From contig DFYR01000044.1 of NCBI GenBank assembly GCA_002383375.1, forward strand, positions 6,810-27,676: 20,867 bases of DNA. The letters run 5' to 3'. Shown piece after piece: positions 1 through 7,347 of the stretch (positions within the stretch are counted from its first letter, which is position 1; each line of letters opens with the position of its first letter). The position numbers and the translations under genes are program-made. This DNA is from Spirochaetaceae bacterium UBA4077. Lineage in GTDB: Bacteria > Spirochaetota > Spirochaetia > Treponematales > Rectinemataceae. The notes beneath the pieces were generated by a model. That model searched no databases and was not told the origin of the DNA. It saw only the letters and a list, made by a program, of their open reading frames with translations.

Positions 1-56
1 GCCACGCTTGGGCTCGCTTTGTTCCGTCGCTTCTCGCCTTCCCCCTGAGTCGACGC

Positions 57-62
57 TATACT
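57..62 (+). promoter_or_regulatory. Candidate -10 box for the M20 hydrolase gene (possible leaderless start)
   Basis: An exact TATACT lies 8 nt before the ATG at 71. No Shine-Dalgarno-like sequence precedes that ATG and no convincing -35 box is visible. If used, transcription would begin within a base or two of the start codon and give a leaderless mRNA. This is inference from spacing only. Confidence 0.3.
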
Positions 63-70
63 CCCCAACT

Positions 71-1300
71 ATGCGGAACTATGAAATTTCGGAAAAAAGG
101 CTGATAGACGACATCGAAGCCATAGCGGGCTGGAGCGAATCCGATCCCGCCGCTGGCTATAACCGCCCCACCTTTTCCCCGTCTTGGGCGGCCGCCCGCG
201 AATACATCATCGCTGAATCCCGGCGGCTAGGCTGCTCGGTCAAGACCGATCCCGCCGGCAACCTCCACGCGCGCCCGGCGGGGCTCTCCTGGGACGAGCC
301 GGCCTGGCTCTGCGGCTCCCATATCGACACCGTACCCTCGGGAGGCAAATTCGACGGAGTCGTCGGCGTGGTCGTGGCCCTCGAACTGCTGAGGACCCAG
401 CCTGAAGCCGCGTTGGAACTGGTGGTATTCGCCGAGGAAGAGGGAACCACCTTCGGCATCGCCATGCTGGGCAGCCGTGCCTGGGCGGGAACTTTGTCCG
501 CTGAGCAGATCAAACCCTTGAAGAATCCCGCCGGAATCGATTTCGCCGGCGCGGGCGAAGCCTTCGGCGTCGAGCTGGACAAGATAAATCCCGGGAGCTT
601 CGGCTTTCCCCTGGATCGCTATAAAGGCCTTATCGAAGTCCATGTGGAGCAGGGCTCCGGCCTTTGGGAAAAATCCCTGCCCGCCGCCGTCGTGACCACG
701 GTCAACGGGAGGCGGCAGTACTCGGGCAGCCTCGAGGGAGTCGCTAACCACGCAGGCTCCACCGCCATGGCCGACCGCCTCGACGCCCTCGCGGGAGCCG
801 CCGAGCTCGTCCTCGGCCTCGAGTCGCTGGGCAAGGAATTTGACGCTCTTCGTCCCGGCTCTGTCCTGACGACAGGAGCCTTGACCGTCTTTCCCAACGC
901 CGTGAACGTCATTCCGGGAAAGGCCGACTTCATGCTCGACTTCCGCTCGCCCACTAACGAACTCCTGGCCACCGGTGACCTCGCAATCCGCCGCCTTCTG
1001 GCCTCCATCGGCGAAAAGCGAGACCTCGAGACCCATATACACTGCTTCGAAAACCTGCCCGCTTTGCCCTTCGACCCAAGCCTCTGCGATCGCCTGCGCC
1101 GGGCCGGCGCCGAGCTCGGAATCCCCCTGCCCGACGCCTCCAGCGGAGCCCTGCACGACAGCGCCATCCTTGCCCCCTACCTTCCCACGGCCATGCTCTT
1201 CGTGGCCAGCAAGGACGGCGTAAGCCACAACCCCGCCGAGTTCAGCCGCCCCGGGGACATCGCCGCGGCGGCACGCATCGTGGCCGCCGCCATCGCGTGA
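71..1300 (+). CDS. M20-family Zn-dependent amidohydrolase (N-carbamoyl-L-amino acid hydrolase / allantoate amidohydrolase type)
   Basis: This 409-residue enzyme matches the usual length of the hydantoinase/carbamoylase branch of the M20 peptidase family. These cytoplasmic dimers hydrolyse N-carbamoyl amino acids, allantoate or ureidoglycolate and release ammonia. The two-metal ligand set is visible: H84 and D95 in GSHIDTV...GKFDG, the acidic run E122-E124 in FAEEEGTTFG, H191 in EVHVEQG, and H386 in GVSHNPAEFS. The dimerisation/lid segment is recognisable around NGRRQYSG...ANHAGSTAM. The reading frame stays open upstream to a TTG at 8, but those residues do not look like the family, so I chose the ATG at 71. 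No ribosome binding site precedes it. The gene stands alone and converges on the Rieske gene. Substrate cannot be assigned: carbamoyl-amino acid, allantoate and beta-ureidopropionate are all possible. Confidence 0.85.
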   Translation: MRNYEISEKRLIDDIEAIAGWSESDPAAGYNRPTFSPSWAAAREYIIAESRRLGCSVKTDPAGNLHARPAGLSWDEPAWLCGSHIDTVPSGGKFDGVVGVVVALELLRTQPEAALELVVFAEEEGTTFGIAMLGSRAWAGTLSAEQIKPLKNPAGIDFAGAGEAFGVELDKINPGSFGFPLDRYKGLIEVHVEQGSGLWEKSLPAAVVTTVNGRRQYSGSLEGVANHAGSTAMADRLDALAGAAELVLGLESLGKEFDALRPGSVLTTGALTVFPNAVNVIPGKADFMLDFRSPTNELLATGDLAIRRLLASIGEKRDLETHIHCFENLPALPFDPSLCDRLRRAGAELGIPLPDASSGALHDSAILAPYLPTAMLFVASKDGVSHNPAEFSRPGDIAAAARIVAAAIA

Positions 1301-1436
1301 GGTCCGAGTCAGGAACCGCGATGCCCGAGGCTTATCCGCCGATGGGGCCGAATTTAGGCGCTTCCTGAGTTCCGGCTACGTAGACAGGTACCGGCTCAGC
1401 CGCTCCTTGAACCGGGCGCCGGGGCGCAACGCGAAT

Positions 1437-2417
1437 CTATCGCGAAGCCTTTCGCAACTCCTGGCGTTTTTTGCGGAATTCCATAATGGGTAGGTCGCCC
1501 TGGATCAAGCGTTCTCCCTTGCCGATGCCGTCGCCCTTGGGTATCTGGGTATTCACCACCCGCCTGTCCTGGTGCGCGACAACGAGATTGAACCATGAAG
1601 CCAGGGTATTCACGATCTGACGCAAGCCCGGCACCAGCATGAAGTCCTGATAAAACCGCAGGTAGAGAAGTGTGTGCGTTTCATCGACCGGGACGAAGAG
1701 CCCCAGCACCCTGATCTTGGGACCTATGTGGTTTTGCCATAGGTTGGGAAGAATCGTCTCGAGCTTGAGGTCCTTGTCGGGATTGGGCACGGGCACCTCG
1801 CGCGGGCCGCGGGGTTTCGAGCCGTCGTCGACCTTGTTGTACGCGTAGTGGAAGAACATCGTATCGCCCTTCCACTCCAGGCCGGGGCCCTCCACGAGGG
1901 TCTTGCCGCCTTTACCGATGGTGTTGTGGTGGACGAAGGGCAGGTGGACGACATCGAGCTGGTTTTCCAGCACCTTGGTATAGTGGTTGTCCCAGGGATC
2001 CACCACGGTTTTCCAATTCTTCATCGCCTTGAGATCGTCGAAGAAAAGGGGCGGCTGGAGGTCGGCGGGCGGATCCTCGCCCCACCATATCCAGATGATC
2101 CCGAACTCCTCATGGACCGGATAGGAGGTCATCCTGAATCCTTCGGGCACGGGGGCGTTTTTCCCGTTGGCCGGAATGCGCCGGCAGCGGCCGGTGGCGT
2201 CGTACTCCAGGGCGTGGAAAGGGCAGGCGATCGTGTCGCCGCAGAGTTTTCCGCCGGCCAGCGAAGCCCCGCGATGGGCGCAGCGATCGTAGAGGCAGAC
2301 CGCCTTGCCTCCGGCATCCCGCCAGAACACCATCCGTTCGCCCAGCCTGGTCAATCCCAGGATTTCCTTCCCCAGCTCCCTCGATTCTAGCACCGCGTAC
2401 CATAGATTTCTGATCAT
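1437..2417 (-). CDS. Rieske non-haem iron oxygenase, alpha-subunit type
   Basis: The 326-residue protein has the two-domain plan of aromatic ring-hydroxylating or O-demethylating oxygenases. The Rieske [2Fe-2S] site is C46-x-H48 with C65-x2-H68. The mononuclear iron triad appears as D155, H158 and H163 in NQLDVVHLPFVH. The start at MIRNLWYAV is the conserved N-terminus of this family; the frame runs eight codons further to a TTG that I reject. No ribosome binding site is seen before the ATG. No ferredoxin, reductase or beta subunit gene is nearby, so electrons must come from elsewhere. The gene is divergent from an MFS transporter, which may carry its substrate or product. Substrate is unknown. 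An O2-dependent enzyme sits a little oddly beside the anaerobe-type cytochrome at 12-13 kb and suggests exposure to oxygen. Confidence 0.85.
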   Translation of the reverse strand: MIRNLWYAVLESRELGKEILGLTRLGERMVFWRDAGGKAVCLYDRCAHRGASLAGGKLCGDTIACPFHALEYDATGRCRRIPANGKNAPVPEGFRMTSYPVHEEFGIIWIWWGEDPPADLQPPLFFDDLKAMKNWKTVVDPWDNHYTKVLENQLDVVHLPFVHHNTIGKGGKTLVEGPGLEWKGDTMFFHYAYNKVDDGSKPRGPREVPVPNPDKDLKLETILPNLWQNHIGPKIRVLGLFVPVDETHTLLYLRFYQDFMLVPGLRQIVNTLASWFNLVVAHQDRRVVNTQIPKGDGIGKGERLIQGDLPIMEFRKKRQELRKASR

Positions 2418-2462
2418 GTCTAATTTGTACACGATACGCAAAACGAAATCCAGGGAGGCAAG

Positions 2463-2588
2463 GATTCAGTGCTGCGGAGCGCCGATTCAGCGCGGCGGGG
2501 CATCCTTTTGCCGCTGCGGAGCGCCGATTCAGCGCGGCGGGGCGTCGATTCAACGCGGCGGGGCGTCGATCCAATCGGCCATGCAGGC
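2463..2588. repeat. 21-bp tandem minisatellite, about six units
   Basis: Six consecutive 21-bp units start at 2463, 2484, 2505, 2526, 2547 and 2568. Most units begin GATTCA and carry a GCGCGGCGGGGC or GCTGCGGAGCGCC core. The last unit is degenerate. A perfect 31-bp direct repeat (2471-2501 and 2513-2543) is contained within it. The array fills the middle of the divergent Rieske/MFS intergenic region (2418-2731). Because 21 is divisible by three, both strands read as heptapeptide repeats, but I see no gene that uses them. Confidence 0.9.
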
Positions 2589-2731
2589 TTAAACCTCAGG
2601 GGCTAAAGCCTCATCGATTGAGGCGTACTCGGCAAATATGCCCCGGTCGAGGCGCGTTCTCCGGGGGAGTGCGCACAATCTTAAAGGCGTGTACTATCCA
2701 AGGTATTCCGGAATAGATGGAGGCGCCGCCG

Positions 2732-3955
2732 ATGGAAAAAGAAAAGGAATACCGCGTCTACGCCTCGCGATGGCTCGTCCTGGCCGTCTACATGGCGGCC
2801 AACATGACGATTCAGATCCTCTGGATCAGCTATGCGCCGGTCACGATACAGTCCAGCCTTTTCTACGGCGTTTCGGAGCTTCGCATAGGCTTCTTTTCCA
2901 TGGCTTTCATGCTCGCCTTCATCCCCCTGTCCATCCCCATCTCCTGGCTCATCGACAAATTCGGCTGCAAGCCCGTCGTAGCGACTGGCGCCGTCCTCAC
3001 CGGAATCTGCGGCGTCCTGCGCGGCTTCGCCGGCGCCAATTTCGGCCTTGCGATGGCCGCGACCATCGGCATGGCCGCCGCCCAGCCCGTCTTCCTCAAT
3101 TCCTGGACCAAGGTTTCGGCCCTGTGGTTCCCCGCAAACGAGCGGGCTACGGCGGTTGGGCTTCTCACCCTGGCCAACCTTCTGGGCGCGGCTGTCGGGC
3201 AGGTTCTCACCCCCATCCTCACCGAAACCATGTCGATTCCCGTAGTCCAGCTCTCCTATGGAATCGCCGCCTCGGCTGCGGCCCTGCTCTTCCTTCTCCT
3301 GGCGCGGGAAAAACCGGCGACGCCGCCCGACGCCTCGGCCGAGACCGAGCGAGCGCTCATGCTCGAGGGGCTCAAACACGCGCTCTCGCTCAAGTCGTTC
3401 AGGCGCTATCTTTTCATGGCCTTCATAGGGTTGGGCATTTTCAACGGCGTGACGACATGGATCGAAGGTATCGTGCGGCCGAGGGGCTTCGACTCGAAAC
3501 AGGCGGGAGCGGCGATCGCCGTCATGCTCGTCGCCGGGATCGTGGGCGCCGTCGTCATGCCCCTCTTCTCGGATAAGAAGGGAAGGCGAAAGCCCTACAT
3601 CGTCGCGGGCCTATTGGGGGGTATCCCGGGCATCGTCGGCCTCGCTCTCGCCCCTAGCTTCCCCCTGCTTCTCGCCTCCAGCGCCGTCCTCGGTTTTTTC
3701 CTCGTCTCCGTGAATCCCATAGGAACCCAGTACGCATCAGAAACCGCCCTTCCCACGCCGGAAGGCACATCGAACGGCCTCATATCCCTGGCGGGCCAAA
3801 TATCCGTGATCCTCGTCTATGTCATGGAACCGCTGAGGGATGCGACCGGCTCGTATGCCTTCCCCCTTCTTCTCCTCGCCGCCCTCCTCGCCCTGAGCGC
3901 CGCCCTGGCGTCTACGCTCACGGAGAGACCTAACGGGTCGAAGGCGGCTTTATAG
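2732..3955 (+). CDS. Major facilitator superfamily transporter, FLVCR-like
   Basis: This 407-residue membrane protein has about 12 hydrophobic segments and the MFS inter-helix motif after helix 2 (WLIDKFGCKP). Another MFS signature, WFPANERATAVG, precedes helix 5. The N-terminal half (YASRWLVLAVYM, FYGVSELRIGFFSMAFML) resembles the FLVCR/DIRC2-like subfamily, whose eukaryotic members move haem, choline or other small organic molecules. Bacterial members are mostly uncharacterised. I placed the start at the second ATG because GGAGG at 2719-2723 lies 8 nt before it; an upstream in-frame ATG at 2717 overlaps that site. The stop codon overlaps the stop of the converging flavoprotein gene. It is divergent from the Rieske oxygenase, so a shared substrate is possible but unproven. 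Confidence 0.82.
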   Translation: MEKEKEYRVYASRWLVLAVYMAANMTIQILWISYAPVTIQSSLFYGVSELRIGFFSMAFMLAFIPLSIPISWLIDKFGCKPVVATGAVLTGICGVLRGFAGANFGLAMAATIGMAAAQPVFLNSWTKVSALWFPANERATAVGLLTLANLLGAAVGQVLTPILTETMSIPVVQLSYGIAASAAALLFLLLAREKPATPPDASAETERALMLEGLKHALSLKSFRRYLFMAFIGLGIFNGVTTWIEGIVRPRGFDSKQAGAAIAVMLVAGIVGAVVMPLFSDKKGRRKPYIVAGLLGGIPGIVGLALAPSFPLLLASSAVLGFFLVSVNPIGTQYASETALPTPEGTSNGLISLAGQISVILVYVMEPLRDATGSYAFPLLLLAALLALSAALASTLTERPNGSKAAL

Positions 3956-5533
3956 GCACTTTTTCGCGGCTAACCTTCCCGTCATGATGGCGGTCGGGCC
4001 GCCCGCCGGGCTGTAGACCCATTTCCCGGCGGCGTAGACATCGGGAAGGGCTGTCCTCACGGAATCGGCCATGCGGAACATGCTCGTCACCGCGGGGATG
4101 TCCTGCTCGAAGGACCAGCCGACGATGGAGCCATCCGAGCTCCCCACGCGCTCGAGAATGGAAACGGGCGAAAAGGAGAAGCGGAATAAAATCTTGTCTT
4201 TTAAAGCGGGATAAATGCTCGACGAGATCGTCTCGACGAATTCGGCCTCCACGCGCCGCTTGAATTCCTCATACCAGCCGTCTTCCTTGATCCTGCGAGT
4301 CAATTCGAAGTCGAACAACGCGCTGATTATAACGCCAGCCTTTTCAGGAGGAGCGGAACCTGGGTCGCGCAACGCTGGAATCGATATCTCGAAGGTGTTA
4401 TAACGGCAAAATCTTCGCAGCCAAGCGTAGATCTCGTCCCGCCCGACCGATTCCCATCGCCCGAGTAGGTCTCTCAGCTCGGCGATATGGATCTGGCCCA
4501 AGCCTCGCTTGTCGGGGGTGTAAAACAGGTGCCCGCTGGCGATTTTACCGAAGTATTCTGGCGGAAGGTCAACAGCCAGGAAGACTGAGTAGACCGATTC
4601 GGCTCCTCTTCGTCCTAGAATTTTCTCCTTGCGTTGCGCGAACGAATCCCGCAGCCGCTCTCCCATTCCGGTGGAATCGCTCATCGCGTAGAGCGCCTTC
4701 AGGTCTCCCGTCCATATCATTTTATTATAGCCATAGACGTTGCCGGAGGCATCGGTCAATACCTTGGCTCCCGGGTCAACCTTTACGATTTTCGTATCGA
4801 GGAGTAGCTGGCCGCCGCGCTCCAGTATCGCGTCCGTCAGGCCTTGAATAAAGGCGCCGACGCCGCCCTTGGGATAAACATAATCGTTGTAGAGGGCAAA
4901 GTAGCTTAGGGCGAAAAAGACTGGCGTCTTTCGGAAAAAATGCTGGCCGACGATGTCCTTCAGCGACTGGTTGGAGGATAGTTCGTCGAGTCGTTGCTCG
5001 AAGGGCGTATCCATCTTCGAGATGCGATACATGGTCCTGAGGAATTTTATCATCCACGCGACCATCGACGGAGCCAGCGTAAGGATGTTCTTCTTCTTTT
5101 TTGCGAACAGAGGGCTGTCGACGCCGTACAAGACTTTCATATCCTCGATGATCGAGCGGATAGCATCGATGATATTGTCTATGTCGCCTTCGCTTCCAGG
5201 ATATAGCCTTTTTAACATTTCGGCGTAGGTGCCGAGCCCCTGCTCCCCCTCGATGCGTATTACGGAATCCTCGATCCCCAGGGTGATCGGATTGGGAAGA
5301 ATTTCCAGATCGAGCCCGAATTCCTTTATCATGGGTTTCACCAGGCCGGCGTTCACCAAGGCCCGAGCCCCGCCCTCGAAACGGAAACCCTCCCGCTCGA
5401 AGGAGTTCATCAGCCCGCCGCAGTGCTCGTTCTTCTCGATGAGAAGGACATCCTTGCCTTTGTTCGCCAGGGTCAATGCGGCGGTAAGCCCCGCGATGCC
5501 GCCGCCCACAACGATGATATCTTTTTTCGTCAC
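3950..5533 (-). CDS. FAD-dependent phytoene desaturase / carotenoid isomerase-like oxidoreductase
   Basis: The 527-residue flavoprotein belongs to the CrtI/CrtISO/retinol-saturase group (COG1233-like). The N-terminal dinucleotide-binding motif is VVGGGIAGLTAALTLA, followed by the adenosine-ribose acidic residue in LLIEKNEHCGG. The C-terminal FAD-binding signature is VYAAGKWVYSPAGGPTAIM. A basic run (KKKKN) and a hydrophobic patch in the middle suggest peripheral membrane contact, as in carotenoid enzymes. It starts with GTG, whose GTGA overlaps the stop of the upstream SDR gene, so the two are translationally coupled; a GGGGG stretch 7 nt upstream can act as ribosome binding site. No crtB, crtE or other carotenoid gene is present. 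An isoprenoid, retinoid-like or other polyene lipid substrate is a guess. Confidence 0.78.
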   Translation of the reverse strand: MTKKDIIVVGGGIAGLTAALTLANKGKDVLLIEKNEHCGGLMNSFEREGFRFEGGARALVNAGLVKPMIKEFGLDLEILPNPITLGIEDSVIRIEGEQGLGTYAEMLKRLYPGSEGDIDNIIDAIRSIIEDMKVLYGVDSPLFAKKKKNILTLAPSMVAWMIKFLRTMYRISKMDTPFEQRLDELSSNQSLKDIVGQHFFRKTPVFFALSYFALYNDYVYPKGGVGAFIQGLTDAILERGGQLLLDTKIVKVDPGAKVLTDASGNVYGYNKMIWTGDLKALYAMSDSTGMGERLRDSFAQRKEKILGRRGAESVYSVFLAVDLPPEYFGKIASGHLFYTPDKRGLGQIHIAELRDLLGRWESVGRDEIYAWLRRFCRYNTFEISIPALRDPGSAPPEKAGVIISALFDFELTRRIKEDGWYEEFKRRVEAEFVETISSSIYPALKDKILFRFSFSPVSILERVGSSDGSIVGWSFEQDIPAVTSMFRMADSVRTALPDVYAAGKWVYSPAGGPTAIMTGRLAAKKCL

Positions 5534-6435
5534 AGCCGCACCCCCTTCTGGTCGAGCAGAGCGAGCGTCCTATCCCATAAAGCGTGGGCAGCCTCCATGT
5601 CCCGGGCGGGAGGGGCCAGTTCCTCTTCTGTCGTCAAATGGAAAAAGACATCGCTTGCCCGCTCCAGCTCCTTCGCCGCCCCGAGGTAGTAGAGCGCCTC
5701 GGCGGAAATTTCTGGGGTAGCGGAACGTGCATCGATGAATTTTTTCTTGTACCACTGATAGAACCTGCCGTTGTCCTTTCCCGTTTCCGTCCGTACCATA
5801 CCCGGATGCATGGCGTTGATGGTCGCGCCGAACGGGCTGAGCTCCCGGGCGAAGATATGCATGGACAAAAGCTGGGCGAGCTTCCCTGCGCCGTAGGCCT
5901 TGAGCCCCGAATACCTGTTTCGTTCCCACTGCAGATCGTCCAAATCCAGGCCCCAGACCGCGAAGCGATACCCCTCGGAGCCGACGAAGATGATCCTTCC
6001 CCTTCCGTCCCGACTCAATTTTGGCATGAGCATTTTCGTCATGACGAAGGGAGCCAGGTAATGGAGGGCGAAATTGGTCTCCAGGCCGTCGGCGGTCTCC
6101 TGGCGGGCTTCGAGATGGACTCCAGCGTTGTGGATGAGCACGTCGATGGGCTGCCCCAGTTCGGCGAGCCGGCGTCCCGCATCTTGCATGTCCTCCAGCA
6201 AGGACAGATCGGCGGCGATATAGTCCGCCTGGGCTCCGAAACCATCGGCAAGCTCCCTGCAGACCCTCTCCGATTTTTCCTTATTCCTGTTGATCAGGAT
6301 GAGCCGCGCTCCCATGGAGGCGTACTTACGCGCCGCCGAGAGGCCGATGCCCGAAGTGGCGCCTGTAATCGCCACAAGCTTTCCGCCTAAAGAATCTGCG
6401 CAGCACTCAGGCTCCTTTTTCATGTTCTTGAGCAT
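5530..6435 (-). CDS. Short-chain dehydrogenase/reductase, retinol-dehydrogenase-like
   Basis: This NAD(P)-dependent oxidoreductase of at least 301 residues has the Rossmann motif TGATSGIG at residues 24-31, the structural NAG in LIHNAGVH, a serine strand in RIIFVGSEG, and the catalytic Y181-x3-K185 pair (YGAGK). The pattern ETNFALHYLAPF is typical of the retinol dehydrogenase/WW-oxidoreductase-like branch. Its stop overlaps the GTG of the flavoprotein gene, forming a two-gene operon. The start is uncertain. ATG codons at 6435 and 6423 have no ribosome binding site, but the frame stays open upstream to an ATT at 6495, which has AAGGAG 6 nt before it and a consensus promoter just beyond. A start there would give 321 residues. 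Substrate unknown. Confidence 0.82.
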   Translation of the reverse strand: MLKNMKKEPECCADSLGGKLVAITGATSGIGLSAARKYASMGARLILINRNKEKSERVCRELADGFGAQADYIAADLSLLEDMQDAGRRLAELGQPIDVLIHNAGVHLEARQETADGLETNFALHYLAPFVMTKMLMPKLSRDGRGRIIFVGSEGYRFAVWGLDLDDLQWERNRYSGLKAYGAGKLAQLLSMHIFARELSPFGATINAMHPGMVRTETGKDNGRFYQWYKKKFIDARSATPEISAEALYYLGAAKELERASDVFFHLTTEEELAPPARDMEAAHALWDRTLALLDQKGVRL

Positions 6436-6501
6436 GGCGCTAATATTCGACCATTTGTATTGCGGCCAATAGCGCCGGATCGCCGGGTTTATAATGCGCG
6501 A

Positions 6502-6507
6502 CTCCTT
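6502..6507 (-). promoter_or_regulatory. Ribosome binding site pointing to an ATT start for the SDR gene
   Basis: AAGGAG on the minus strand is followed by a 6-nt spacer and an ATT codon (6495-6493) that is in frame with the SDR gene 20 codons upstream of its first ATG. The intervening codons read RRYWPQYKWS-like residues with no stop. The ATG at 6435 has no such site. ATT is a permitted but rare initiator. Confidence 0.45.
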
Positions 6508-6522
6508 ATATCAAGTTTTTAC

Positions 6523-6551
6523 ATTATAGTAGGGCTTATCGCGCCAGACAA
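6523..6551 (-). promoter_or_regulatory. Sigma-70-type promoter of the SDR-flavoprotein operon
   Basis: On the minus strand TTGTCT (6551-6546) is separated by exactly 17 nt from a perfect TATAAT (6528-6523). Transcription would start near 6516, a few bases before the AAGGAG at 6507. Confidence 0.65.
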
Positions 6552-6652
6552 TCTGGAAAATTTCACTTCCCCTCCGCTCGCAAGGCCAGAGCCAAATTTC
6601 GGCTTTTTTAGCTCTTGTGCTGCGCCTCCTATGTATGTTCCCATTGCATATA

Positions 6653-7252
6653 ATGAAGACCAAGCATGTCCTTTTCGGCTTTTTGGCCCTCATGGCGGGG
6701 CTGATAGTCTTTGCTGCCATTTTCAAGGAAGAGTTCGCCGCCTTGCTGAACCGGCCGGCCCTGCGCGGGCACGCCCTTTTTGTCCACGTCCTCGCCGCGA
6801 CCCTCTTCTTCGCCAACGCCGTCCTAGGCATGATCTTAGAAAGGCGCAGTCTGGCTTCGGGCGGCAAGGAAGCGATTCTCCACACCTACAACACCGTCGC
6901 CTGGATAGACGCCCGCATCTCCTCGCCCCTCATAGTCCTCTCGCTCATCTCGGGCCTCATGCTCAGTTTCATCCTGGGCGATTTATGGGAAATCGGCTGG
7001 CTGTCGACGGGCTTTGTCTTGTTCATGCTCTCCGGCATTTTCTGGGTAGTCGGCGATATCCCCACCCAATACAAGGTCAAGCGCCTTATGGCCGGCCTCG
7101 ATGCCGGCGATCGGACTTTGCCTGAGGAATTGATCAAGCTTTTGAAGTTGCGCTGGTGGATCAGCCTGGCGGGAGTTGCTCCCCTGGTGATCGTTTTTAT
7201 TTTGATGGTGTACAAGCCCGATATGCCCGGCCTGAGCGCATTGTTTCGCTGA
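6653..7252 (+). CDS. DUF2269-like integral membrane protein
   Basis: The 199-residue protein has about five hydrophobic helices: near residues 5-25, 40-62, 85-105, 112-132 and 172-192. The spacing and residues such as GHALFVHVLAATLFFANAV, the middle SGLMLSF and the WEIGWLSTGFVLFMLSG segment resemble the DUF2269 family of predicted inner-membrane proteins, which has no established function. I use the ATG at 6653 (MKTKHV); in-frame starts upstream (TTG at 6617, ATG at 6635) would add residues that look non-coding. No ribosome binding site is evident before any of them. The gene stands alone between the divergent SDR operon and the converging DUF2589-like operon. Confidence 0.65.
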   Translation: MKTKHVLFGFLALMAGLIVFAAIFKEEFAALLNRPALRGHALFVHVLAATLFFANAVLGMILERRSLASGGKEAILHTYNTVAWIDARISSPLIVLSLISGLMLSFILGDLWEIGWLSTGFVLFMLSGIFWVVGDIPTQYKVKRLMAGLDAGDRTLPEELIKLLKLRWWISLAGVAPLVIVFILMVYKPDMPGLSALFR

Positions 7253-7286
7253 GTCCGAGCTGGCAGCGAGGCTCAAGAACAGCCCG

Positions 7287-7336
7287 GGCCAGAGCCGGAG
7301 CGGCACGAACGCCGCGGCTCTGGCCGAGGCATCTTT
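7287..7336 (+). terminator. Long hairpin between convergent genes, probable terminator
   Basis: The arms GGCCAGAGCC (7287-7296) and GGCTCTGGCC (7316-7325) pair perfectly. An inner GCGGC/GCCGC stem (7300-7304/7311-7315) closes a hexaloop and a 3-nt bulge (GGA) lies on one side. The plus strand continues into a pyrimidine-rich ATCTTTCTT tail, which favours termination of the DUF2269 transcript; it could also act for the opposing operon. Confidence 0.6.
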
Positions 7337-7347
7337 CTTAAGTCGGT

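Noticed and set aside
227..1228. Long open frame on the minus strand opposite the M20 hydrolase
   Set aside because: It mirrors a well-supported enzyme, its translation is Gly/Glu-rich without family motifs, and such frames are expected opposite GC-rich genes.
1309..1368. TCAGGAA (1309-1315) and TTCCTGA (1362-1368) inverted repeat between the first two genes
   Set aside because: Seven-base arms with a 46-nt loop and no T-tract are weak evidence for a terminator.
2471..2543. Perfect 31-bp repeats resembling a two-repeat CRISPR
   Set aside because: The 31-bp blocks are part of a continuous 21-bp tandem array, the 11-bp 'spacer' is itself half of a repeat unit, and no cas genes are near.
2638..3576. 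312-codon plus-strand frame overlapping the MFS gene
   Set aside because: Arg/Pro-rich out-of-frame translation of the transporter gene; no membrane segments or motifs.
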